Assembly: GCA_964510205.1 (NCBI GenBank)
Contig: CAZEBW010000068.1
Span: 1 to 19,340, forward strand
Direction: 5' to 3'
DNA length: 19,340 nt
Source: CAZEBW01 sp964510205
Lineage (GTDB): Bacteria > Chloroflexota > Anaerolineae > VGOG01
Below the pieces are notes generated by a model, which did no database searches, was not told the origin of the DNA, and saw only the letters and a list, made by a program, of their open reading frames with translations. The number at the start of each line of letters is the position of its first letter. Position 1 is the first letter of the stretch. Below are positions 6,019 through 13,369 of this stretch, piece after piece. A program made the position numbers and the translations under genes.

Positions 6019-6327
6019 ATGAAACTGCGTGAGACAGCTATCCCCTACGTGGTTCAGGAAGTGGACTACGTTGCACTGCGCCGGGCTATCGAACAGGCCT
6101 TTGCAGACGAATATGGATCTGAAACGGTGCATCACGTGCGTGTGGCTCACTACAATCCAGATATCATTGACGTGACCGTGGTAGTGCAGATCCGACAGCC
6201 GGAAATGGGTGACACGGCTTTGGAGTTGAGTGAGGCGTTACGGCGACAGGGCCTGCGGGTTGCCATCCGCGTCGTGGAGGCCGATACCGTTCGTTCGAGT
6301 GAGGAGCTCGAATTCCAGCCGGCGTGA
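6019..6327 (+). CDS. Hypothetical 102-residue protein downstream of the PIN toxin
   Basis: I do not recognise this family. The frame begins 31 bases after the PIN gene in the same direction, so it may belong to the same transcript. The sequence alternates helix-like (YVALRRAIEQAFADEYG; DTALELSEALRRQG) and strand-like segments (IDVTVVVQI; LRVAIRVVEAD), suggesting a small alpha/beta fold. No signal peptide or membrane segment is seen. The ribosome site before ATG 6019 is weak (GTGAAAATTT). It could be an accessory toxin-antitoxin component, or unrelated. Confidence 0.5.
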   Translation: MKLRETAIPYVVQEVDYVALRRAIEQAFADEYGSETVHHVRVAHYNPDIIDVTVVVQIRQPEMGDTALELSEALRRQGLRVAIRVVEADTVRSSEELEFQPA

Positions 6328-6398
6328 ATAGAATCTGCGGTGGGGCAGCTTTTGTCAGCAAGTTGAACGACCACCAGCGGATCGTGAAATAATTCTCG

Positions 6399-6463
6399 CC
6401 ACGAATCCTTCGCTTACGCCGCTTCGCTTACGCCGCTTTGCTTACAGGAAGGGTTCGTGGCAG
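6399..6463. repeat. Hairpin repeat with internal 'cgcttacgccgctt' triplet
   Basis: GCCACGAATCCTTC on the left and GAAGGGTTCGTGGC on the right are reverse complements with one mismatch. Between them CGCTTACGCCGCTT is repeated twice, with a third diverged copy. A related sequence lies at 5132-5205. It occupies most of the gap 6328-6553. Confidence 0.65.
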
Positions 6464-6553
6464 AGGAAGTTGTTGATTCCCTAGTCGCTGGGTTTCTGAT
6501 CAGTGATCATTGAGGCGTGGGGTAGCGAAAGGCTCGGCAGAGAGGAGGAAACA

Positions 6554-6901
6554 ATGAATACCACAGTGAGCGCGGTGATGGAGCCACTGATCAGGAGAGA
6601 AGTCTTTCTCACAGAGGAAGAGGCTATTCGATCCCTATTACGAGAGTACATTCTGCAGCAAATAGGCACCCTGCGGCAAGAGCTGGCTGGTTTTGAGCGC
6701 AAGTACGGGATGCGCTTCGAGCAATTTGCAGACTATTTGCACGAGCGATCCCTCTTGCTGGAAGAGGACGTCCTGTCGCCCGAGCAGGGACAGACCCTGG
6801 GTCAGGCTGTTATGCGAGAAGAAGACGACTGGCTGGACTGGAAAGTCACCCGGGAGATGTTGGAGAGCTGGTTGGGGCTCCATCAGGAGGTTGTGGCTTG
6901 A
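6554..6901 (+). CDS. Antitoxin-like protein paired with a TumE-family toxin
   Basis: A 115-residue helical protein. The start at ATG 6554 is set by AGAGGAGGAAACA just upstream. Recognisable text includes TEEEAIRSLLREYILQQIG, ELAGFERKYGMRFEQFADYL and EEDDWLDWKVTREMLESW. The same plan (FExKxGMxFExF, then an acidic D/E-W-W segment) recurs in the gene at 7750, so the two are paralogous modules. Its stop TGA (6899-6901) overlaps the TTG start of the next gene. The antitoxin role is inferred from that partner. Confidence 0.65.
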   Translation: MNTTVSAVMEPLIRREVFLTEEEAIRSLLREYILQQIGTLRQELAGFERKYGMRFEQFADYLHERSLLLEEDVLSPEQGQTLGQAVMREEDDWLDWKVTREMLESWLGLHQEVVA

Positions 6902-7269
6902 CGTCACTACCTGGTCTTCTCGCTAGACTGGTGGCTATTCTTGAGACACAAGCGATATGCCGGGAAGTGAACGTGGTAGAGACCAAAGCGTTCTCTCCTG
7001 ACCAGTTCTTCTTCAAAATCAGGGCCTTACTTGAAGGAGAGTATGGATTACAGGTGCGAGTATACTACAACCGAGGACATATAGACTATGCCTACCAGCT
7101 CTTCACCGATGTGCCACTTCTGCGTTGGGACAACAAAGAGGAATTCCGTCATCTAGGGACCTACCCTCACCACCACCACGATGTTGAGGGACATGTACAT
7201 CCTTCGCCTCTGGCGGGGAAGCCAGTTCAGGATATTGAAATTGTACTTGAGGCAAAGGCAGTTGAGTGA
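6898..7269 (+). CDS. TumE-family toxin (DUF6516-type)
   Basis: A 123-residue protein resembling TumE/DUF6516 toxins. Typical landmarks are YNRGHIDYAYQLF, the LLRWDN motif and the histidine-rich TYPHHHHDVEGHVHPS near the C-terminus. The start is a TTG at 6898, overlapping the upstream stop (TTGA), which suggests coupled translation. There is no better ATG. The exact biochemical activity is not visible in the sequence. An antitoxin-like gene follows directly at 7302. Confidence 0.7.
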   Translation: MTSLPGLLARLVAILETQAICREVNVVETKAFSPDQFFFKIRALLEGEYGLQVRVYYNRGHIDYAYQLFTDVPLLRWDNKEEFRHLGTYPHHHHDVEGHVHPSPLAGKPVQDIEIVLEAKAVE

Positions 7270-7301
7270 TAGAACCAGAACACGTGGAGAGGAGGCGCCT
7301 G

Positions 7302-7544
7302 ATGGTGATGCGTGAGGTGGTATTAGAAGCGGTGAACAGCCTGCCGGAGGAGCGGGTAGAAGAGGTATTGAGCTTCATTAGCTATCTGCAGTGGCGGGAG
7401 GGGTTGCTGGAGGACCAGTCTTGGTTTTGGAGCGAGGCGTGGCAGGCTCGTATCCGCGAGGGGGAAGCAGACATTGCAGCCGGTCGCACCATGCGAGTGA
7501 CGGCTGAGAACATCGAAGAAGGGCTGGCCTGGCTAGATGCCTGA
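7302..7544 (+). CDS. Small antitoxin-like protein (DUF2281-like N-terminus)
   Basis: An 80-residue protein. ATG 7302 is chosen because AGAGGAGG (7287-7292 region) lies at ideal spacing. The frame is open to a GTG at 7266 overlapping the TumE stop, but that start has no ribosome site. The N-terminal EAVNSLPEERVEEVLSFISY resembles DUF2281-type antitoxins, and the C-terminal GEADIAAGRTMRVTAENI resembles antitoxins of RelE-type pairs. The expected toxin partner is missing: only a 16-codon remnant overlaps its end at 7537. Confidence 0.6.
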   Translation: MVMREVVLEAVNSLPEERVEEVLSFISYLQWREGLLEDQSWFWSEAWQARIREGEADIAAGRTMRVTAENIEEGLAWLDA

Positions 7545-7587
7545 CATCATCATCGAACTCACTGAACGAGTCTTCGAAGTTCCCTAG
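7537..7587 (+). pseudogene. Remnant of a toxin start overlapping the antitoxin stop
   Basis: ATG 7537 overlaps the end of the antitoxin by 8 bases, as toxin genes commonly do. The frame reads MPDIIIELTERVFEVP and stops at TAG 7585-7587. The following 90 bases are not recognisable and run into the repeat at 7677-7742. It is most simply the 5' end of a decayed toxin gene. The toxin family cannot be told. Confidence 0.3.
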
Positions 7588-7676
7588 CACTCGTGCCCCC
7601 AGCACCCTGGCGCCTCAACCCATCGGCTGAAGATCCTCCACGCAGACCTTGTCGAATTGAAGGACGGGGATGATAC

Positions 7677-7742
7677 TCTCGCCACGAATTCCACGAAAAA
7701 GGGAATATTAGTGAAAATTGGTGTCATTCATGGCAAAGGAAG
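7677..7742. repeat. 'cacgaatt' palindromic repeat supplying a ribosome site
   Basis: CGCCACGAATTCCACGAAAAAG is the inverted partner of TTAGTGAAAATTGGTGTCATTCATGGCAAAG, the same unit as at 9206-9354 but more diverged. The right edge, GGCAAAGGAAGTTGTCGA, contains the AAAGGAAG that serves as Shine-Dalgarno for the gene at 7750. A near-identical edge occurs at 6455-6477. Confidence 0.6.
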
Positions 7743-7749
7743 TTGTCGA

Positions 7750-8100
7750 ATGGGAATAGCAACCAAAGTAAAAAGTAACGTGCAGACTGCTTCTGACGTC
7801 TCAATGCCTCCTCGGTTGGGCGCTTTGCTGACAGAAATTGTGGAGATTCCAGATATCGGGATGGCGCTGCGCAAAGTGCTTTCTGAGTATCTGGAGCTCA
7901 AAGGCAAGGCTCTGGAGGAACGCATCGCGGCTTTCGAGGCGAAGTGGGGCATGTCCTTTGAGGAATTCTCCCAAAAATGCGCTGAGGGAGCCCTGGCAGA
8001 GGACGCATATTCCTACGAGGTGGAGAAGGATTTCTGGGAATGGGAGCAAGCCGTAACGTTGCAGCGTCACTATGAATCCCTGAGGCTGCAATGGATGTGA
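7750..8100 (+). CDS. Antitoxin-like protein, paralogue of the gene at 6554
   Basis: A 116-residue helical protein with the start at ATG 7750, preceded by AAAGGAAG. The frame is open to 7657, but upstream lies only repeat sequence. RIAAFEAKWGMSFEEFSQK and EVEKDFWEWEQAVTLQRHYE match the layout of the antitoxin-like gene at 6554. The stop TGA (8098-8100) overlaps a start at 8091, where the toxin partner would begin. That partner is broken. Confidence 0.6.
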   Translation: MGIATKVKSNVQTASDVSMPPRLGALLTEIVEIPDIGMALRKVLSEYLELKGKALEERIAAFEAKWGMSFEEFSQKCAEGALAEDAYSYEVEKDFWEWEQAVTLQRHYESLRLQWM

Positions 8101-8350
8101 AGAGCTTTGCCTCGGAGTTGCTCCGGGCTCTGGCGGCGGTAGAAGCGATCGAACGAGTCGTTCGACAGGTGCATCCTGAGCGACGCCGAAGGGCTCACGA
8201 CACGGCCTGTCGAGGGGGCGAAGGCTTCGCTTCGTGGCAAGGCGAGAGCATGAAAGCGCTTGGATCGAACGGCTGGTGGAGGAGTTGCGGATTACGGGTT
8301 TCGATTTGAGATTTCCAGAGGAGGTGATAAGATGCCGTGGGCAGTAGTGA
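8091..8350 (+). pseudogene. Broken toxin-partner gene interrupted by a palindromic repeat
   Basis: ATG 8091 overlaps the stop of the antitoxin-like gene and starts MDVKSFASELLRALAAVEAI, a plausible toxin N-terminus. The repeat at 8162-8213 then interrupts it and the frame continues as nonsense to 8309. A different frame near 8271-8330 reads AWIERLVEELRITGFDLRF, which looks like the original C-terminus. By analogy with the module at 6554-7269 the lost gene may have been a TumE-type toxin. That assignment is inference. Confidence 0.4.
8162..8213. repeat. Palindromic element within the broken toxin gene
   Basis: TCGACAGG (8162-8169) pairs with CCTGTCGA (8206-8213). The interior GCATCCTGAGCGACGCCGAA resembles the element in the nucleotidyltransferase gene at 3577-3640. 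Confidence 0.65.
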
Positions 8351-8649
8351 GAGGTATGTATGAACAAGGCATCGTTAAACCCTTGGAGGGTGTCCCATAT
8401 CGCGAAGGGATAGAAGTGTTGGTCCTGTTCCCAGAACGGATCAGGCCGACAGAAACAGGAGGAATCTGGCAACAGATAAAGAAAGAGATTGCCAGAGAGA
8501 TGCCCGACCTCCTGAGCATGACAGAAGATGAAAAGCAGGAGGAATTCGATCGGCTTTCCAATGTGATTGCTGAGCGCACGCCTTATCGCTCGCTGGAGGA
8601 GTTTGAGCGAGCGATGCGAGGGGACGAGTATGGTCTTGTTGGATACTAA
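8332..8649 (+). CDS. Antitoxin of a VapBC-type pair (AF2212/DUF104-like)
   Basis: A 105-residue protein. ATG 8332 follows AGAGGAGGTGATAAG, a near-perfect Shine-Dalgarno. The N-terminal half (VRGMYEQGIVKPLEGVPYREGIEVLVLF) matches the AF2212-like/DUF104 antitoxin fold. The C-terminal half is helical and acidic, ending SLEEFERAMRGDEYGLVGY. It overlaps the PIN toxin gene by 20 bases (8630-8649), the usual arrangement for VapBC. It would bind and neutralise that toxin and probably repress its own promoter. Confidence 0.8.
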   Translation: MPWAVVRGMYEQGIVKPLEGVPYREGIEVLVLFPERIRPTETGGIWQQIKKEIAREMPDLLSMTEDEKQEEFDRLSNVIAERTPYRSLEEFERAMRGDEYGLVGY

Positions 8650-9094
8650 CATCTTCGTGATAGACCGATTTTTCCCGCGAGATGAGCGATATGAAGTGAA
8701 CAAGCAGTTCATCGCCGAGTTGCCCAAGATGGAGGCTGGATTCTGCATCTTCTCTCTGTTTGAACTGTGTGGCATCTCTTCTTTCAATTTGTCGCCGCAG
8801 GAACTCAAGCGCTGGAGCTATCACTTTGACGAAGTATACAGCGTAGCGATACTGGAGCCGCAGGGGCTTTATACAACGTTGGCAACTGATTGGTTCGCGC
8901 GTTTCAGCCACCGGATGCTCGAATTGCTCGCACGCAAGTTGACGTGGGGAGATGCAGTGCTCCTCAAGGCGGCAGAGGATTACTCGGCAGAAGCCATCAT
9001 CACCTGGAACAAGAAGCACTTTAAGGGCCGGACGACGATAAAGACGTTGACGCCGCAAGAATATCTGATGTCTGATGGCCAAGGTGGGCGGTGA
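8630..9094 (+). CDS. VapC-like PIN-domain toxin
   Basis: A 154-residue PIN-domain protein, probably a ribonuclease toxin. Conserved acidic positions are in LLDTNIFVID (Asp near residue 5), LFELCG (Glu), TWGDAVLLKAAEDY (Asp) and ITWNKKHF, where the last position is Asn rather than Asp, as in many VapC proteins. ATG 8630 overlaps the antitoxin gene. The frame is open 21 codons upstream, but that start would overlap much further. It is the only pair in the islet where both partners look intact and are named families. Confidence 0.85.
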   Translation: MVLLDTNIFVIDRFFPRDERYEVNKQFIAELPKMEAGFCIFSLFELCGISSFNLSPQELKRWSYHFDEVYSVAILEPQGLYTTLATDWFARFSHRMLELLARKLTWGDAVLLKAAEDYSAEAIITWNKKHFKGRTTIKTLTPQEYLMSDGQGGR

Positions 9095-9205
9095 ATGAAT
9101 CGACATAGGTCGCCATGGCCAGAGATGGCCCTTCACTTCGACCAATTCACGCTACCGCTTCGGTCCCGACTCCCTCGAACACCAGCGGTTGGTGAAGTAA
9201 CTCTG

Positions 9206-9354
9206 GCCACGAATTTCACGAATTACCACGAATAAAACAAAAAAGCAAAAAATTAGTGAAAATTCGTGCAATTCGTGGCAGAGAAAAAATTAGTGAGAAT
9301 TCGTGCAATTCGTGGCAAAGAAAACTTAGTGAAAATTCGTGCAATTCGTGGCAA
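9206..9354. repeat. 'cacgaatt' repeat: inverted copy plus three direct copies
   Basis: GCCACGAATTTCACGAATTA (from 9206) is followed by three near-identical copies of TTAGTGAAAATTCGTGCAATT-CGTGGCA in the opposite sense, starting at 9253, 9290 and 9326 (spacing 37 and 36). Left and right units are reverse complements, so the block can form a large hairpin. It fills the 325-base gap 9095-9419, together with the promoter at 9366. Confidence 0.8.
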
Positions 9355-9365
9355 AAGTACGGCCT

Positions 9366-9394
9366 TTGACAAGAAGAGATAAGCGTAGTATAAT
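9366..9394 (+). promoter_or_regulatory. Consensus promoter of the cohesin-domain gene
   Basis: A perfect TTGACA (9366-9371) and a perfect TATAAT (9389-9394) are spaced by 17 bases. Transcription would begin near 9401, and AAGGAGGGA precedes ATG 9420. The promoter abuts the repeat block at 9206-9354. Confidence 0.9.
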
Positions 9395-9419
9395 GCAATT
9401 GCAAAGCAAGGAGGGAGCC

Positions 9420-11054
9420 ATGTTGCAAAAACCGTTTCTCAAGCTGACTGAGGAGATTCGAATGGAAAGGCAAACACCAAACCCGATCATTGGTGGGACA
9501 AGACACTTCCTGAAGAGAAGGCTTCTAGTCGTGTGGGTTTGCTTGCTGGTTGCGGGCTTATGGTTGTTGGCGCACGTTGCGTTAACGAACGCTGCACCAT
9601 TGTTGGCCCCCGACGCTACGGTGAGTCTGTCACCCAGCACCCAAGTTGTGGACTTGGGGGAACACTTCACGGTGGATGTGATGATTGACGAATATGCCGA
9701 CCTAGGGGGCTATGAGTTCGATCTACAGTTTGATAGCTCGGTCGTTCAAGGGGAGAAGGCAGAAGATGGTGGGCTGCTTGAGAGCTCAGGTCGTACACTG
9801 CTAGAAATTGAGCCTCCTCTGCTTTCCATAGACAACGGTAGTGAGCCAGGCACGTTATCCTACGCCGAGCTTAGCCATGGCGACAATCCAGGGCCCACCG
9901 GGACGAATGGGAAACTGGCGACTGTACAGTTGAAGGCCACTGATCTTCACAGCTCAACGCTGGAGCTGGACAGCATACAAATCGTAGATACGCAAGGAAC
10001 CGCACAGGCCTTGTTGCCCCCTGTGGGGGGAACTGTCCAAGTGAACACCGTGGTCAATGGCAAAGTCAGAGAGCTGTGCACACCTCGGGAGTGGCGGCGG
10101 CAGAATATGGATCCAGACGAAAGAAAGGACCCCCCTGGCCCTGGAACCAATGACTGTCGAGACACTGACCAAGCCCAGACAGGCCACTATGCTTTCAAAA
10201 TCACTGGTTCGCCCACTGAAAAGAAGATGCTGCTACAGACTAGAAAGATAAGTGGTGAGGCTGGCGACACTTTCAAACTCTCTGGTTGGAGCTATGTCAC
10301 TTCGGACACCGCCCTGGGGACTGAGCCGTACAAGCTATCGGCTGTGGTCACTTACAGAGGTGGCTCTAAGAAGGGCTTCGCGGTCGATTTCGACCCAGGA
10401 GTTTGGGACACCTGGCAATATCGAGAGGTGGAATTCAGCATGGCCCAGCCGTATTGGAAGCTTCAGGTATATGCGAAATTCTTCGAGAAGCCAGAGACTG
10501 CTACTGCCTGGTTCGATGATATCCAGTTGATAAGACAAGGTGACAACACTGAGGTAACCGTTAACAGCTCCTTCGAGGAATGGTGCACACCTCGGGAGTG
10601 GCGGCGGCAGAATATGGATCCAGACGAAAGAAAGGACCCCCCTGGCCCTGGAACCAATGACTGTCGAGACACTGACCAAGCCCAGACAGGCCACTATGCT
10701 TTCAAAATCACTGGTTCGCCCACTGAAAAGAAGATGCTGCTACAGACTAGAAAGATAAGTGGTGAGGCTGGCGACACTTTCAAACTCTCTGGTTGGAGCT
10801 ATGTCACTTCGGACACCGCCCTGGGGACTGAGCCGTACAAGCTATCGGCTGTGGTCACTTACAGAGGTGGCTCTAAGAAGGGCTTCGCGGTCGATTTCGA
10901 CCCAGGAGTTTGGGACACCTGGCAATATCGAGAGGTGGAATTCAGCATGGCCCAGCCGTATTGGAAGCTTCAGGTATATGCGAAATTCTTCGAGAAGCCA
11001 GAGACTGCTACTGCCTGGTTCGATGATATCCAGTTGACAAGACAATTGCCTTAA
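9420..11054 (+). CDS. Secreted cohesin-domain protein with two near-identical C-terminal modules
   Basis: A 544-residue exported protein. ATG 9420 follows AAGGAGGGA and the promoter at 9366-9394. A longer frame reaches 9339, but that start precedes the promoter. Residues 31-60 form a signal/anchor segment (hydrophobic about 35-53, then LTNAAP). Residues about 65-210 resemble a cohesin domain: SLSPSTQVVDLGEHFTVDVM, GGYEFDLQFDSSVV, and the NGKLATVQLKA strand. Cohesins bind dockerins, but many non-cellulosomal ones are simply surface adhesion modules. Two modules of about 154 residues follow, starting CTPREWRRQNMDPDERK (about residues 220 and 389). Each ends in WFDDIQL, typical of carbohydrate-binding-like beta-sandwiches. 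The two differ by a single residue that I can see (I to T). Confidence 0.8.
   Translation: MLQKPFLKLTEEIRMERQTPNPIIGGTRHFLKRRLLVVWVCLLVAGLWLLAHVALTNAAPLLAPDATVSLSPSTQVVDLGEHFTVDVMIDEYADLGGYEFDLQFDSSVVQGEKAEDGGLLESSGRTLLEIEPPLLSIDNGSEPGTLSYAELSHGDNPGPTGTNGKLATVQLKATDLHSSTLELDSIQIVDTQGTAQALLPPVGGTVQVNTVVNGKVRELCTPREWRRQNMDPDERKDPPGPGTNDCRDTDQAQTGHYAFKITGSPTEKKMLLQTRKISGEAGDTFKLSGWSYVTSDTALGTEPYKLSAVVTYRGGSKKGFAVDFDPGVWDTWQYREVEFSMAQPYWKLQVYAKFFEKPETATAWFDDIQLIRQGDNTEVTVNSSFEEWCTPREWRRQNMDPDERKDPPGPGTNDCRDTDQAQTGHYAFKITGSPTEKKMLLQTRKISGEAGDTFKLSGWSYVTSDTALGTEPYKLSAVVTYRGGSKKGFAVDFDPGVWDTWQYREVEFSMAQPYWKLQVYAKFFEKPETATAWFDDIQLTRQLP
10077..10583 (+). repeat. First unit of a 507-bp direct tandem duplication
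   Basis: The sequence from TGCACACCTCGGGAGTGG at 10077 recurs at 10584, exactly 507 bases (169 codons) later. The match runs about 462 bases with one difference seen (T10531 versus C11038), and then diverges. The period keeps the frame. Confidence 0.9.
10584..11046 (+). repeat. Second unit of the tandem duplication
   Basis: This copy matches 10077-10538 almost base for base, including third codon positions. It ends at the gene's terminus (CAATTGCCTTAA). The linker between copies (about 10539-10583) encodes VTVNSSFEEW, which looks like the natural start of such a module. Confidence 0.9.
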
Positions 11055-11102
11055 GCCGTTGGAAGGTGTCTGTCTGAAAAGGCAAAAACTCAGCGGATGT
11101 CT

Positions 11103-11707
11103 AGACCTCCTAGGTCTCACGAAGTAGGACCATGCGCCAAATCCCCCTCAAAAGAGGGGTTCTACTACAAAAGGCCGTTCTCTGCTCTCCCAGACCTTGG
11201 GGATCTGACCACAAGCGCTTTCCAGATATGCTTCCCAAAGACAAAGCAGCAGGCGTCCAGCACTAAACAAATCATCTCATGATGGGAGAGAGGCGTTCCC
11301 CCTGCGCTGATGGACTCGGAGGCCCCCTTGTAGCCAAAGACTCCCCATAGCCCGATGGAATTGACCATCGGGCTGAATCATTCCTCTCAGAGAACATCAT
11401 CCCTCGACGGACAAAGGACGAAGCCCTTTGTCCAGCGCCTTGCATCCGCTGCCAAAGCGAGATGGCTGAAGTCCCCATTTCCTCCCAACACCACCGGAGC
11501 CTCAGCAGGCAGGAGCCTAGTACCCCCATGCAGCGCATCCAACGTTCCAGCTGAGGGGCGAGACCGTCCTGCTCATTGCCGGCACGGCAGGTTGCCTTGT
11601 CATGCCGGCTCCTCAGAAGGTAGAGACTTGACAGTCTTTGGCTTTCATGGCAAAATAGAGTCGTAGACTGTCGTTCATAATCCTCCGCTGCATAAGCGCT
11701 GGCGCTT
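11103..11707. other. Hairpin-rich gene-free stretch between the cohesin gene and the flippase
   Basis: No convincing gene is seen in 11055-11785. Perfect inverted repeats occur in series: AGACCT/AGGTCT (11103-11117), CCCCTC/GAGGGG (11144-11159), AGCCCGATGG/CCATCGGGCT (11349-11374), GGACAAAGG/CCTTTGTCC (11409-11433), GCCGGCA/TGCCGGC (11578-11609), GACAGTCT/AGACTGTC (11630-11672) and AAGCGC/GCGCTT (11694-11707). The first one or two could end the cohesin transcript. The rest could be repeats or a structured RNA. The minus strand stays open for 220 codons here, but the protein has no recognisable features. Confidence 0.45.
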
Positions 11708-11785
11708 CCCCAGGTACTGCGCCCAGGCTGAGCCCTTCCTAGGAATTCGGCCCGATCAGCGGAAAACTCGGCTCTGGATAGGTAC

Positions 11786-13369
11786 ATGACTTCTTTCGAC
11801 AACCCTGCCGACTTGGACGCAATGCCCCCACTGGGCTTGAACCCTAGTAGTGTTTCGACTATTGCTAAGGGGGCTGGGATTTCGCTCTTTGGTAGCACTA
11901 TTGGCATAGGGTTGAAGTATGCCTTTACAGCCATTGCTGCACGCGGGCTAGGTGCGCATGCTTACGGTTTGCTCACCCTTGCACTGACTATTGTCAATTT
12001 GCTAGGTCTGATAGCTCTGCTTGGCCTTGATCAAGGCGCCTTGCGCTATATTGCTATGTATCGGGGGATCTCAGACGAATCTGGCGAGCGGGGAACGGTA
12101 ATTCTTACGACGGTCATAGTAGGGTGTAGCAGTGTAAGCCTGGCTGTCCTGGTGTTCTTTTTGGCTGATCCCATAGCTTCATCCTTCGCCGGCAGCGATG
12201 GCGAACTAGCCGGGCTGCTACGTACTCTGGCTTTGTCCATTCCCCTCTTTGCTGCCCTAACATTGTTTGGGGCCGTCACCAACGCCCAGAAGAAAATGCA
12301 GTATCGTGCAATTGCGACTCACATCTGTCAACCTTTATTCGCTCTCGTTATGTTCGCTTCGTTGCTATTTCTAGGATGGCGATTGTATGGGGCAGTGGTT
12401 GCCTACTTGCTATCTGCACTTATAGCGGCTGGAATAGCATCTTACTTTGTGCGCGCTTACTTTGTTGGAGGCTCTCTGGCCCAAATTGCTCCACGATATG
12501 AATTGCAGTCTCTTACTCTCTTTTCACTACCTCTCTTTCTATTGAACATTCTTCGACAGACTACCAATCGACTGGAGATCTATGTATTGGGTCTCCTGCA
12601 AGTTGCTGAAGCTGTGGGTATCTTTGACGTAGCTGCCCGCACAGCTGCCTTAAGCACGGTGGCTTTGAATTCTTTGAATGCCATATCTGCACCTATGATT
12701 TCTGATTTGTACAACCGAGGCCAGAAAGCCGAACTGGATGGATTGTTGAAGGTCGTGACCCGATGGTCTATACTGTTTAGCACACCTTCGCTCATAATCA
12801 CATGGCTGTTTGCCGAATCCATCCTGACACTTCTGGGCTGTGATTTCACAGTTGGCGCAGTTGCCCTAATCATCTTATCGCTTGGCCAGTTCGTGAATGG
12901 TGCTACAGGTCCTGTGGGCATTACATTGAATATGTCAGGATATCCAGGTTTGAATTTCGTAAATTCAATAGCTATGTTAGCCTGCAACTTATTATTGGAC
13001 TTGTGGCTAATTCCAAAGTCTGGGCTCATTGGTGCTGCTATGGGAAGCACGTTATCCCTGGTGCTTTTCAACCTACTGAAGCTTCTCCAGGTGCGTTTCA
13101 TTTTAGGGTTAAACCCTTACGACCAGAGGTCAGCGAAGCCACTGGTAGCTGGCCTGGCCTCGGCAATTGTTACAAGGGTCCTCAGACCCGTTCTCTTCTC
13201 TAATCCGCACGCTTGGACCATTATCCTGGGACCAGTGGTATTTGTTGTAATGTATATATCCATGTTACTGGTTCTAGGCATAGAGAATGAAGAGCGGCTT
13301 GTGATCAAGAGAGGAACGCGAAGGTGTGTTTTTGATATACTAAAAAGTACCCACCTAGCTGAACTTTGA
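11786..13369 (+). CDS. Wzx/MATE-like polysaccharide flippase, C-terminus replaced by IS21
   Basis: The 527-residue polytopic membrane protein has about a dozen hydrophobic helices. The first is GISLFGSTIGIGLKYAFTAI and the last ends YISMLLVLGI. It is typical of Wzx-type exporters that flip undecaprenyl-linked sugars across the membrane. ATG 11786 is used. ATG 11822 would shorten only the poorly conserved N-terminus. The last native codon pair is at 13319-13324. From 13327 the frame runs into the IS21 end and adds CVFDILKSTHLAEL before TGA. Without the insertions the frame would continue WNNTIHRFLKLFAGGYE and stop at 17305-17307. Only the short cytoplasmic tail is changed, so function may be retained. 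Confidence 0.88.
   Translation: MTSFDNPADLDAMPPLGLNPSSVSTIAKGAGISLFGSTIGIGLKYAFTAIAARGLGAHAYGLLTLALTIVNLLGLIALLGLDQGALRYIAMYRGISDESGERGTVILTTVIVGCSSVSLAVLVFFLADPIASSFAGSDGELAGLLRTLALSIPLFAALTLFGAVTNAQKKMQYRAIATHICQPLFALVMFASLLFLGWRLYGAVVAYLLSALIAAGIASYFVRAYFVGGSLAQIAPRYELQSLTLFSLPLFLLNILRQTTNRLEIYVLGLLQVAEAVGIFDVAARTAALSTVALNSLNAISAPMISDLYNRGQKAELDGLLKVVTRWSILFSTPSLIITWLFAESILTLLGCDFTVGAVALIILSLGQFVNGATGPVGITLNMSGYPGLNFVNSIAMLACNLLLDLWLIPKSGLIGAAMGSTLSLVLFNLLKLLQVRFILGLNPYDQRSAKPLVAGLASAIVTRVLRPVLFSNPHAWTIILGPVVFVVMYISMLLVLGIENEERLVIKRGTRRCVFDILKSTHLAEL
13321..13326. repeat. Left copy of the IS21 target-site duplication (AAGGTG)
   Basis: AAGGTG immediately precedes the IS21 left end at 13327. 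The same six bases occur at 17250-17255, directly after the right end. A 6-bp duplication falls in the range of IS21-family elements. Confidence 0.85.

Noticed and set aside
9253..9354. Three regularly spaced 28-base repeats, as in a CRISPR array
   Set aside because: The gaps between copies are only about 8-9 bases and A-rich, an inverted copy lies beside them, and no cas genes are present. It is an interspersed repeat block.
11272..11934. 220-codon open frame on the minus strand
   Set aside because: There is no ribosome site, no recognisable domain, and it overlaps the flippase start. It is reported only as part of the hairpin-rich region.
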